Assembly (NCBI GenBank): GCA_003561495.1
Contig: PWWM01000113.1
Span: forward strand, 1 to 14,525
Direction: 5' to 3'
Length of the DNA: 14,525 bases
From: Gammaproteobacteria bacterium
GTDB lineage: Bacteria > Pseudomonadota > Gammaproteobacteria > Xanthomonadales > Wenzhouxiangellaceae
Shown in pieces: positions 7,349 to 14,107 of the stretch; the stretch's first letter is position 1; the number at the start of each line of letters is the position of its first letter. The position numbers and the translations under genes are program-made. The notes beneath the pieces were generated by a model. It did not search any database, was not told where the DNA came from, and saw only the letters and a list, made by a program, of their open reading frames with translations.

Positions 7349-8281
7349 TTAGTAGGGTCGCAGGCGAACAGCCGCCACGACCAGTACCAGCAGCCCAAGC
7401 AAGAACATGACCCAGCCATTCAGGAATGGCACGGGCAGCGGCGCCGGCATCGCTTCTTGCAGGGGCCAGTCCTCGAGGGTTCCGGGCCCGGCAATCAGGA
7501 AGTCCCAAGTACCGGTCTCCCCGACAGGCCCGCACAACGGGGAAACAACAAGGAAATAGGGTTCGCCGCTGACCAATTGAAATAGACCGCGATCATCGAA
7601 ATCGGCGACCAGGTTTGTGTTCGGACTATCAGGATCGAATGCATCGATATAGATTGCGAGTTCCATGTCTACGTCGTAGCTGATCGAAATATCTCCGTAG
7701 ACATAGTCACCCGAGGCTGTCGGGGTCACGGGCCCGATGACCTGGTAGCTGGTTTCGCTTCCGCACCCTGGGTGGACGAAGCTGGGTTCAGTACCGCTGA
7801 AAACACCTTCAAAGCCAAAAGCGAAATCGGGGCTGCCCAGACTGCCGGGACCGGCAAACCCGAAATCCCAGGTCCCAGCGGTATTTCCCGAAGTATCACA
7901 GAGCCTCGAAACCACGATGTGATAGGTGGTACCCGCCGCGAACGTGAAGGTTTCACCATAATCATCCCCCGAACCCACCAGATTTTCCAGCGGGTCGTTG
8001 GGATCGAAGGAATTCTCGTAGACATCAATCTGGATATCCAGATCATAGCCTCGCGAAATGTCTTGAAAGTAGTAATCGCCGGACACCGTCGCGGTGACGG
8101 TCACTATCGCATAGTTTGCCGGGCCAACATTGCAAAAGGGCGAAGTGAAGGTTGGCTCGGTGCCGTCCAGCTCACCGACTCAGCGATCATAGGCCTGCAA
8201 ACCGAAAGCGGTAAATGAAAGGCTAAACAACAACACAGCCAAGGCAAGGTGAATTCCGGGGATTCGGACTCTTCTACTCAT
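7349..8281 (-). pseudogene. Two-repeat exported protein with C-terminal membrane tail, interrupted by an in-frame TGA
   Basis: From ATG 8281 (GGAG about 8 bases upstream) the frame encodes a clear signal peptide ending AFGLQA, then YDR, then TGA at 8182-8180. It then continues open in the same frame for 276 codons to 7349. Two similar repeats follow: the first opens GTEPTFTSPFC right after the TGA, the second GTEPSFVHPGC. Both continue with GDY, DIS, a YD-D pattern, FDP-P-NLV, a Cys before the end, and GTWDF-AGPG. Homology thus begins immediately after the stop, so the TGA interrupts what was one gene. The last ~28 residues (proline-rich, a hydrophobic helix, then RLRPY) resemble a PEP/IPTL-CTERM-style anchor, though not a canonical one. 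It may be a true pseudogene, a sequencing error, or leaky readthrough; internal GTG starts (e.g. 8104) would lack a signal peptide. Function unknown. Confidence 0.7.
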
Positions 8282-8503
8282 GATCATCTCCAGTTGGACC
8301 AGGACGCATAGCCACTGCATAGTACCCCTATACATGGGTGCGTGTCTGCCCCAACTTGATGGTTCTTCCCGGCAAGTTGCCCAAAAGGAATGAACTAACT
8401 CCGCGGCCTGACTCAGCGCACATGACCTGCGCTTGCACCACCATCCTGGTCTCGCATGGAAGCCGCCGGTAGCGCCGCATCATATCGAATGGGAATCTGC
8501 TGA
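8282..8503. other. Intergenic stretch without a recognisable gene
   Basis: The gap between the divergent repeat-protein and LolA-like genes is 323 bases. I see a direct repeat GCATAG twice, 11 bases apart (near 8306-8322), a short inverted repeat AGCGC-N9-GCGCT (8415-8433) and a weak minus-strand promoter candidate (TTGGGG-N16-TATAGG). No credible small ORF was found. The rest of the gap holds the promoter listed next. Confidence 0.4.
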
Positions 8504-8532
8504 TTGTCGGCAGGTATCCGCTGGCGTATGAT
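8504..8532 (+). promoter_or_regulatory. Sigma-70 type promoter of the LolA-like gene
   Basis: TTGTCG (8504-8509) and TATGAT (8527-8532) have the ideal 17-base spacing. Transcription would start near 8539, leaving a 65-base leader before the ATG at 8605. Confidence 0.65.
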
Positions 8533-8604
8533 CAAATCCTCGACGCCTCACGGCAGGGAAGCGGCGGCACGGGGATATGGCTTCCGACTGGAGGAGAGAT
8601 CGAA

Positions 8605-9177
8605 ATGAAAGCTTTGCTGGTATTGCTGTTTTCTCTGATTGCCTGGCCAACAAGTTTGCTGGCCGAGGCCTTACCTGAGCTAACGACGGCTTATTCCGCC
8701 GAGATTCACCAGACCACCGGAGATTTCGAGGTGGTCGGCAGAATCTGGGTAGACGGCAAGCGTCACCGCATGCAAATGACCATGGACGGTGACGAAACCA
8801 TTGTCCTGGCCCATGAGGATACCGGAACGATCTACATGTTCAGCGAGGGAGAGTCCACGGCGCTTGCCATCGACTTCTCTCCGGAAATGATCGTGACTCA
8901 CGAGACCTATCTGGCCATGAATCCTGTTTTCGAAGGTCGCGAAAACATCCGCGGCGAGGTGGCCCTGCGTTTTGCCATTGAAGGCGAAACCCCGTTGGGC
9001 TTTGCCAGGGGCACAGTCTGGATGACCCGGGACGGGATCCTGCTCAGGTCTGAAACCGAAGGCACCATGGGTGAGGAAATCATCCGCGGGGTGACCGAGC
9101 TGACCAATATCCAACGCGGAGCAGTCGAAGCCAGTCTGTTCGAGTTGCCGGAGGGACTGACGGTGATGCGGCACTGA
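8605..9177 (+). CDS. Exported periplasmic protein with LolA/LppX-like fold (hypothetical)
   Basis: 190 residues with a signal peptide (1-20, cleavage after SLLA). GGAGGAG lies 8 bases before the ATG. The mature part reads as a series of beta strands of the kind seen in LolA-like lipoprotein-binding half-barrels: FEVVGRIWVDGKRHRMQM, a central DTGTIYMFSEGE, GTVWMTRDGILLRSE and the C-terminal FELPEGLTVM, a common ending for that fold. It is not LolA itself; it lacks strong overall resemblance and the lol context. A role in binding a lipid or hydrophobic ligand in the periplasm is an inference from fold only. It has its own promoter and is convergent with the large exported protein downstream. 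Confidence 0.8.
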   Translation: MKALLVLLFSLIAWPTSLLAEALPELTTAYSAEIHQTTGDFEVVGRIWVDGKRHRMQMTMDGDETIVLAHEDTGTIYMFSEGESTALAIDFSPEMIVTHETYLAMNPVFEGRENIRGEVALRFAIEGETPLGFARGTVWMTRDGILLRSETEGTMGEEIIRGVTELTNIQRGAVEASLFELPEGLTVMRH

Positions 9178-9190
9178 AGGTCCCCTGAGT

Positions 9191-9215
9191 TGGCCGTGTT
9201 CCACGGAGCCGGCCA
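9191..9215. other. Short hairpins between convergent genes
   Basis: TGGCCG (9191-9196) can pair with CGGCCA (9210-9215), or CCGTG (9194-9198) with CACGG (9202-9206); the two are mutually exclusive. There is no T tract. It lies in the 70-base gap between two stop codons and may help end transcription. Confidence 0.3.
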
Positions 9216-9247
9216 GATGCGCCAGATGCAGACGCTGAAAGACCAGG

Positions 9248-11227
9248 TCAATCGAAACGATCGTTGAAAATGACGTCACCCTTGACCTCGATCGGACTGC
9301 TCAGGCTTTCCAGGCGGACGCCATCGATCTCCAGGTCCAGCACATACTCACCGGGCAGGCTGAAGACCAGTTCCTCCAGCTCGATTTCACCCCACTCAGT
9401 GCTCACAATGCCGACATTGCCGCTCAGGCTGGCGCCTTCCGGCCCGCTGTGAATGACCACGGTGCCCTCGGTGCCCATCGGAGCAGCGTTGATGCAGTCG
9501 TCGTAGACGGCAATCCACAGACTTTGCGGCAATCCGGCAAAGAAAGGGCCGTCGTCATCGTCGCCTTCGTAATCGGCATTGACCAGCGGGCCCGGCAAAC
9601 CATCGAAGGGCTCGCTGATGGCCATCACGGCCGGAGAGTAACCCCCCACCACGGCCTGCAGCCGGGCACCTTCGCCGGTTTGTCTGAGCGTGACATCGAT
9701 GAACTCGGCCAAACCGTCGAACGTGACCGGATTCTCATCAAACTCAAGCGGATTCCAGCCCAGCACGCTGGTGTATTCGCTCAACAGCAGGGTCCACTCG
9801 CCAACGACCGGCTCACCGTTGCCGTCTCTGACCATCACGGTCAGCGACGGATCGAAGGCCTCGCGGCAGACCGTGTCGGTTGGTTGCTGTATGAACTCGG
9901 CCGACACCGGAAAGGCAGACGGCGTCGTGGCGCTGATATGCAGATTGTCCATGCCGACCAACGCAAAAGAGCTGCTCTCGCCTGCGATGCCGGCATGGAA
10001 GCGATCAACGGCCAGATCCGAAGGCGTGTCTTCGGCGAAGTCGCGCTTGCTGACCATCCACTCGCCGTCCATCGCCACGCTGCAGAAGCGCTCGTCCATC
10101 TGGCAGACGATACGCACATGAATAGTTTCTCCGATCTCGTAGTCGCCGACCACGTCGCCGGTGGTCTGGTCAGGAAATCGTACCTGCAGATCCCCACTCA
10201 TCGTACTGGAGACGCGAATCAACTCATCTTCGCCGCCGGCGAGGATGAAATCGTTGTTGGAAAGATCATCCAGCAGCATATCGAATCGTGCATCCAGCCA
10301 ACCGGTTTGCACGCTGGCGTCCGAGAGAAAACGCCACTCGGTGTAGCCGTTGCTGAAAGCTGCGGCGTCCTCCTTCATCAGGTACAGGGCCTTTCCGCCC
10401 GCATCCGCATCGCCGATCCAGGTCTCGAGCAACTCGCTGACGGCAACCGGCTCTCCGTCTTCGGCGCCGCCGGTGCCGATTGGCTCGCCCGTGGTCTTAT
10501 CGTTGAAGTCGGCATCGAGCAGGGTCACGGCCGGCGCGTTGCGCAGGATCTCGATATTGTCGACTTCCAGGGTTATGCCCGTGGTCGCCGATGACGGCGT
10601 AGTAACGCCGATTCGACCCAGCCCGGCCAGCCCGGGATCGTCCTTGTCCTGGTTGATTGCACGATTCTCGACGACTAGCGAATCGTTGAACCAGACATTC
10701 CAGGTCCACTGGTCCAGATCGAAATCAACGGTAAACTCCAGCAGCTGATCAGCGCCATAATTTCCGAAAGTCACCGAACCGGCACCATCGGAGGCGGCGA
10801 TGTTGCCCGACGGAAACAGGCCGATATTGCCGTAGGCTTCTGCGGCTGAACCGGCCGTGCGAAACATGATGTTGTATGTATCGACTTCGGATGGCCGAAT
10901 CTGGAGCCTGAAGCGCACCTGGCCGGATTTCAGGGTCGGGTGACCGGGCAACTCGAACCACACTGATGGCGACCCACTTGCCGGCTTGGTGATCTCAAGA
11001 CCCCGACCATCAATACTGCCGTCAATCACGTGCGCATGGCCGGCGGCGGCCCAGCCCAGCTCCGTGGGTTGGCCCTGACCAGGACCGCCGGTGCCGATTT
11101 GTCCGAGCGGCAGATGCTCGAAGTCGTAGAGAATCACCTGTTGCAGTGGAACGATGGAAGGCGGCGGCTCGGAGCCACTCGAGGCCAGCGGAAGAAAAAT
11201 GAGAAAGAACAAAGCAACTCGAAACAT
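9248..11227 (-). CDS. Large exported protein with two laminin-G-like halves and Ig-like C-terminal domains
   Basis: 659 residues from ATG 11227. A TTG at 11248 extends the frame but has no ribosome site, whereas GGGAG lies about 11 bases before the ATG. The signal peptide covers about 1-19 (MFRVALFFLIFLPLASSG). Two homologous beta-sandwich segments follow, about 30-230 and 235-435. Each opens with an Asp-Phe pair and an IGTGG-x3-G-x-P signature and closes with VDNIEI or MDNLHI, typical of concanavalin/LamG-like folds. Two Ig-like stretches follow: the first has FIQQPTDT and VMVRDGNGEPVVGEW, resembling invasin-type (Big_1) domains, and the second spans about 550-650. The protein ends GDVIFNDRFD. 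It is probably secreted or surface-attached with a binding role; no catalytic motif is seen. It stands alone on its strand. Confidence 0.85.
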   Translation of the reverse strand: MFRVALFFLIFLPLASSGSEPPPSIVPLQQVILYDFEHLPLGQIGTGGPGQGQPTELGWAAAGHAHVIDGSIDGRGLEITKPASGSPSVWFELPGHPTLKSGQVRFRLQIRPSEVDTYNIMFRTAGSAAEAYGNIGLFPSGNIAASDGAGSVTFGNYGADQLLEFTVDFDLDQWTWNVWFNDSLVVENRAINQDKDDPGLAGLGRIGVTTPSSATTGITLEVDNIEILRNAPAVTLLDADFNDKTTGEPIGTGGAEDGEPVAVSELLETWIGDADAGGKALYLMKEDAAAFSNGYTEWRFLSDASVQTGWLDARFDMLLDDLSNNDFILAGGEDELIRVSSTMSGDLQVRFPDQTTGDVVGDYEIGETIHVRIVCQMDERFCSVAMDGEWMVSKRDFAEDTPSDLAVDRFHAGIAGESSSFALVGMDNLHISATTPSAFPVSAEFIQQPTDTVCREAFDPSLTVMVRDGNGEPVVGEWTLLLSEYTSVLGWNPLEFDENPVTFDGLAEFIDVTLRQTGEGARLQAVVGGYSPAVMAISEPFDGLPGPLVNADYEGDDDDGPFFAGLPQSLWIAVYDDCINAAPMGTEGTVVIHSGPEGASLSGNVGIVSTEWGEIELEELVFSLPGEYVLDLEIDGVRLESLSSPIEVKGDVIFNDRFD

Positions 11228-11325
11228 GGGGACAAGCACTCCCTGCAAAGGATCCGGATGCGGATCGAAGAACCGAAAATCCGGAAAGAGGATCGGCTGA
11301 CCGGGCCCCGAGTGCTTGTGAAAAA

Positions 11326-11347
11326 CATCAAAACTTCATCAAAAGTT
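11326..11347. repeat. Tandem 11-bp repeat
   Basis: CATCAAAACTT and CATCAAAAGTT are directly adjacent and differ at one base. They lie about 100 bases upstream of the large exported gene, on the template side of its leader region. Two copies one helical turn apart could bind a regulator; no partner is known. The surrounding 11249-11393 shows only weak hairpins, for example CGCCT-N5-AGGCG at 11368-11382 just past the next gene's stop. Confidence 0.4.
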
Positions 11348-11393
11348 TCTCTGAAGGGTTCTTTGGACGCCTGTTGGAGGCGAAATCCAGCAA

Positions 11394-11798
11394 TCAGACC
11401 GTATCTGGAACAGTTGATCGCGGCTTTTTCAGCAACAGCACCATCATCAGCACCAGTGCGGTCAAAACCAGGATCGAGGAACTCGACAGCACCGGCTCGA
11501 TTCGTTCTCCCGGTACGTATCCGCCGTACAGCAGGAACAGCCCGATCACCATCAGAATCACCCCCAGATGGTGAGCACCAAACTGAACACGCGACATCCA
11601 CACCGAGGGTGATGGCAGCCACAGTCGGTGGATCAGGGCATAGATCACTGACAGCAGGAACCCAACCAGCAAGAGGTGGGCGTGGGTGACCGCCTGGCCA
11701 TGATTGTGGCTGGCGGCCATGACAATACCCAGCCCCATGCCCAGGGCGCCGTAGGCCAGACCCAGCAGCAGGTAGGCTCGTTCAAGTTTGTTGGTCAT
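11394..11798 (-). CDS. Four-helix membrane protein with conserved-looking histidines
   Basis: 134 residues with transmembrane segments near 8-28, 40-59, 74-94 and 107-123. AAGGAG lies 8 bases before the ATG. Histidines cluster at helix ends: 31/33, 39/41 (VTHAHLLLVGF), 57 and 76/77. The HAH-L-L-x-GF pattern after helix 1 recalls a family of small proteins that resemble part of heme-copper oxidase subunit I and are often labelled cytochrome oxidase-like. Heme or metal binding is therefore possible but unproven. It lies 86 bp downstream of ybjQ on the same strand and could be the last gene of that group or separate. The gap holds a 10-bp palindrome TCCGGCCGGA (11833-11842). Confidence 0.7.
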   Translation of the reverse strand: MTNKLERAYLLLGLAYGALGMGLGIVMAASHNHGQAVTHAHLLLVGFLLSVIYALIHRLWLPSPSVWMSRVQFGAHHLGVILMVIGLFLLYGGYVPGERIEPVLSSSSILVLTALVLMMVLLLKKPRSTVPDTV

Positions 11799-11884
11799 CG
11801 GAAGTACTCCTTTTTCGAGTCCAGTGCCATCATCCGGCCGGAGCGCCGAAAAGTCTTGAAAAAGTCCTCAGCAAGTTCTCAAAT

Positions 11885-12220
11885 TCAACTCGATGCTGGT
11901 GATTCCGACTGCAACCGTACCGCGGTCCCGTAGGCCAGCAATTCCGCCGCCCCGCTGGCGACCTGCGAGGTGACCAGGCGCACCCCGACCACGGCATCGG
12001 CCTCCAGGCCACGTGCCTGCTCGCTCATGCGATTGATCGCCTCGTTGCGTGCCTCGATCATCATCTCGCTGTATTCGGTGACTTCACCGCCCACAAGGTT
12101 GCGCAGGGCGGCGACGATGTCGCGTCCGATGTGTTTGGCGCGTACGGTATTGCCGCGCACCAGGCCCAGGCTTTTTTCAATGGTGCGGCCCGGGATCTGT
12201 TCGGTTGTTGTCAGTATCAT
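11885..12220 (-). CDS. ybjQ: YbjQ family protein (UPF0145, putative heavy-metal-binding domain)
   Basis: 111 residues, the usual length of YbjQ. Family marks are GRTIEKSLGLVRGNTV near the N-terminus, the central RDIVAALRNLVGGEVTEYSEMM and the block ARNEAINRMSEQARGLEADAVVGVRL, followed by the last strand AELLAYGTAVRL. The fold forms a beta-rich pentamer in solved members; the cellular role is unknown despite the metal-binding label. The ATG overlaps the stop of the upstream gene as ATGA, and GGAGGAG lies just before it inside that gene, so translation is coupled to the small membrane protein upstream. Confidence 0.95.
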   Translation of the reverse strand: MILTTTEQIPGRTIEKSLGLVRGNTVRAKHIGRDIVAALRNLVGGEVTEYSEMMIEARNEAINRMSEQARGLEADAVVGVRLVTSQVASGAAELLAYGTAVRLQSESPASS

Positions 12221-12459
12221 GGATCTCCTCCAAGGTCTTCTCTCAAGGTGCTTGTATCGGCTGTCAGTCGGTCATTGACCACGGTGGCGAGCACGATCAG
12301 CAAGCCGATGCCGGCCACGACCAGTCCGATCCGAATCGGCATTGGCAGAGCCAGCAACAGGGGCCAGAGGTGCCGCAACGGTTCGATGAACCAGCTACCA
12401 GCCAGTATCAAGCCGGCGCCGATCAGCAGAAAACCGACGATGCGCAACAATCTAATCAT
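12217..12459 (-). CDS. Small two-helix membrane protein upstream of ybjQ
   Basis: 80 residues with two hydrophobic helices (about 5-22 and 42-61) joined by a short loop (IEPLRHLWP) and a polar tail (DRLTADTSTLREDLGGDP). I do not recognise a named family. Its start overlaps the end of the gene before it by 8 bases and its stop overlaps the ybjQ start by 4, which strongly supports it as a real, co-translated gene. GGAGG lies 12 bases before the ATG, within the upstream gene. Confidence 0.8.
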   Translation of the reverse strand: MIRLLRIVGFLLIGAGLILAGSWFIEPLRHLWPLLLALPMPIRIGLVVAGIGLLIVLATVVNDRLTADTSTLREDLGGDP

Positions 12460-12742
12460 TAAGCAAATCGCCCTCCTTGCGCGCCATTTCCCGTCGCTCC
12501 AGGATCAAAGACAGCATGACCAGCCCAAGGCCGGCCAGCGCCAGGGCCAGACCGGTCGTGATCTGGCGTGGCCAGTCCAGTTGGGCGATCAGTTGCCAGG
12601 TGCCCAGGTAAAAAGCATAGGCAACGACAAACGCCAACCCGCCCCGCCACAGCACGACACCGGCCATGCGCCAGCGCTCGACCCAGCGGTCAGGGATTGA
12701 TTGTCGAGTGCCCATCAAGATCAAGTATGCCCCGCCCATCAT
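12452..12742 (-). CDS. Small two-helix membrane protein, first gene of the ybjQ group
   Basis: Up to 96 residues from ATG 12742; ATG 12739 and ATG 12715 (MGTRQSIPDRW) are alternatives and none has a strong ribosome site. Hydrophobic helices lie at about 27-53 and 61-81, separated by LDWPRQ, with a charged cytoplasmic-type tail (ERREMARKEGDLLND). No named family was recognised. It overlaps the next gene by 8 bases and is divergent from pyrC. The tight overlaps imply that this protein, the next small membrane protein and YbjQ are made together. Confidence 0.75.
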   Translation of the reverse strand: MMGGAYLILMGTRQSIPDRWVERWRMAGVVLWRGGLAFVVAYAFYLGTWQLIAQLDWPRQITTGLALALAGLGLVMLSLILERREMARKEGDLLND

Positions 12743-12824
12743 TCACTGTCATGTGGCGAAAGTCAGGGGCTGCTCGAAGGAACCGGCAATGCAACCGAAC
12801 GAATCCCCGTCGGACAGCCGCCGC

Positions 12825-12847
12825 TACAATAGGCAGTTGATCCAACT
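12825..12847 (+). promoter_or_regulatory. Candidate pyrC -10 box and leader hairpin
   Basis: TACAAT (12825-12830) is a good -10 box; the -35 region is poor. Transcription would begin near 12836-12838, at a small dyad AGTTG-ATC-CAACT (12835-12847) directly before the weak ribosome site AAAGG. In enterobacteria pyrC is controlled by the choice of start nucleotide, which decides whether a leader hairpin forms. A similar mechanism here is only a guess. Confidence 0.35.
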
Positions 12848-12860
12848 CAAAGGCTGCACC

Positions 12861-13898
12861 GTGAACCGAATCCGGATCCGCCGTCCCGATGACTGGCACC
12901 TGCACCTGCGTGATGGCGCAATGCTCAAAACCGTGGTGCCGGCCACGGCGCGCAGCTTCGGGCGTGCCATCGTCATGCCCAACCTCAAGCCGCCCGTACG
13001 AACCGTCGCGGAGGCGCAAGCTTACCGTGAGCGTATCCTGGCGGCCCGGCCCACCGGAAGCGATTTCGAGCCGCTGATGACCCTGTATTTGACCGAAACC
13101 ACCACGGCCGATGATATTCGTCAGGCAGCCAGGAGCGACTTTGTGCATGCGGTCAAGTACTACCCGGCCGGCGCCACCACCAATTCCGATTCCGGCGTCC
13201 GCAAGCTGGAGCGCGTCTATCCGGTCATCGAAGTACTTGAGCAACAGGGCCTGCCCTTGCTGATGCACGGCGAAGTCACCGATGCCGACATTGATGTGTT
13301 CGACCGGGAGGCGGTGTTCATCGAGCGCCACCTGGATTCATTACGCACCACCTTTCCGGATCTGAAGATGGTGCTGGAACACGCCACAACTCAGGATGCG
13401 ATCGAATACGTGCAAGCCGCACCCGGTCCGATCGCCGCAACCATCACGGTCCATCACCTGCTCTACAACCGCAATGCCCTGTTCGAGGGCGGGCTGAGAC
13501 CCCACCAATACTGCCTGCCCCTGATCAAGCGCGAACGCCACCGCCAGGCACTGATCAACGCGGTTACCAGCGGCAACGAGCGGTTTTTCCTGGGCACCGA
13601 CAGCGCCCCGCACCCGAAACACGCCAAGGAAAGCGATTGCGGCTGCGCCGGGATCTACTCGGCGCCGGCGGCCATCGAACTGTACACGGAGGTATTCGAA
13701 GCAGCCGGCGCGCTGGACAAACTGGAAGCCTTCGCCAGCCTCAATGGCCCGGCCTTTTACGGCCTGCCGGTCAATGAAGACTTCATCGAGCTGGAAAAGC
13801 ACTCCTGGGTTATGGAGCGGGAAATCACGGCTGCTGAAGACACCATCGTGCCATTGCGCGCCGGTCAGCCGATTGGCTGGCAACAATCAAATGGTTAA
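12861..13898 (+). CDS. pyrC: Dihydroorotase PyrC
   Basis: 345 residues; catalyses reversible cyclisation of N-carbamoyl-L-aspartate to dihydroorotate, the third step of pyrimidine synthesis, in the cytoplasm. It is the short class II type (E. coli PyrC is 348). The binuclear zinc site is complete: His13 and His15 (DWHLHLRDG), carboxylated Lys99 (HAVKYYPAGATTNSDSG), His136 (MHGEVTD), His174 (LEHATT) and catalytic Asp247 (GTDSAPHPKHAKE). GTG 12861 was chosen because the protein then starts, as in homologues, a few residues before IRRPDDWHLHLRDG; only a weak AAAGG precedes it. The open frame extends to 12666 but that part overlaps the divergent gene and has no homology. The stop codon lies inside the left palindrome of the inverted-repeat element downstream. 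Confidence 0.97.
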   Translation: MNRIRIRRPDDWHLHLRDGAMLKTVVPATARSFGRAIVMPNLKPPVRTVAEAQAYRERILAARPTGSDFEPLMTLYLTETTTADDIRQAARSDFVHAVKYYPAGATTNSDSGVRKLERVYPVIEVLEQQGLPLLMHGEVTDADIDVFDREAVFIERHLDSLRTTFPDLKMVLEHATTQDAIEYVQAAPGPIAATITVHHLLYNRNALFEGGLRPHQYCLPLIKRERHRQALINAVTSGNERFFLGTDSAPHPKHAKESDCGCAGIYSAPAAIELYTEVFEAAGALDKLEAFASLNGPAFYGLPVNEDFIELEKHSWVMEREITAAEDTIVPLRAGQPIGWQQSNG

Positions 13899-14105
13899 CC
13901 TAAACGGTTCCTGATTCGCGTCGTGTCTCAGCAGGCATTGGCAGTATCGATGGACGTCAATGCTGTAAGCCGTCCTCGGGTGGTGGATTTCGCTGAAGGC
14001 CTCGCCACCGCGTCGAACTGAAGCGGAATTCACCGCCCGAGGACGGCTTTGACCGTAACCAAGCCCGCGCATTGAGACACGACGCTAATCAGGAAACGGT
14101 TAACC
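13893..14105. repeat. Nested inverted-repeat element between pyrC and prpD (MITE-like or structured RNA)
   Basis: The element is bounded by two copies of the palindrome GGTTAACC (13893-13900 and 14098-14105). Outer inverted repeats of 25 bases (13906-13930 and 14073-14097) match at 23 positions. Inner arms of 28 bases (13967-13994 and 14022-14049) match at 25 and enclose a 27-base loop. As plus-strand RNA the three inner differences are U-G, G-U and U-G, so all 28 pairs form; in minus-strand RNA they would be A-C mismatches. Unpaired segments between the stems are 36 and 23 bases; the left one holds its own GCATTG/CAATGC dyad (13935-13963). There is no T tract at either end and no credible ORF inside. 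It may be a non-autonomous mobile element with 8-bp target duplications, a 3' structured RNA of pyrC, or both. The geometry is seen directly; the role is inferred. Confidence 0.8.
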
Positions 14106-14107
14106 CA

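Noticed and set aside
8180..8182. Selenocysteine codon
   Set aside because: The TGA lies at the start of the mature region, the aligned second repeat gives no sign of a Cys or Sec there, and no SECIS-like hairpin is evident.
9449..10594. 381-residue plus-strand open frame opposite the large exported gene
   Set aside because: The opposite strand has signal peptide, internal repeats and a ribosome site; this frame has none and overlaps it entirely.
12666..12860. N-terminal extension of PyrC (410-residue frame)
   Set aside because: The extra residues have no homology, overlap the divergent membrane-protein gene, and would put the conserved HLHLRD motif far from its usual position.
13887..14072. 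61-residue minus-strand ORF inside the inverted-repeat element
   Set aside because: It has no ribosome site or domain, runs through both arms of the hairpin and into the pyrC end, and is best explained by the repeat structure.
13893..14105. Integron attC site or retron msr-msd as explanation for the nested repeats
   Set aside because: The ends do not fit the GTTRRRY/RYYYAAC core sites, there is no integrase, and no reverse transcriptase lies nearby. A partner outside the window cannot be excluded.
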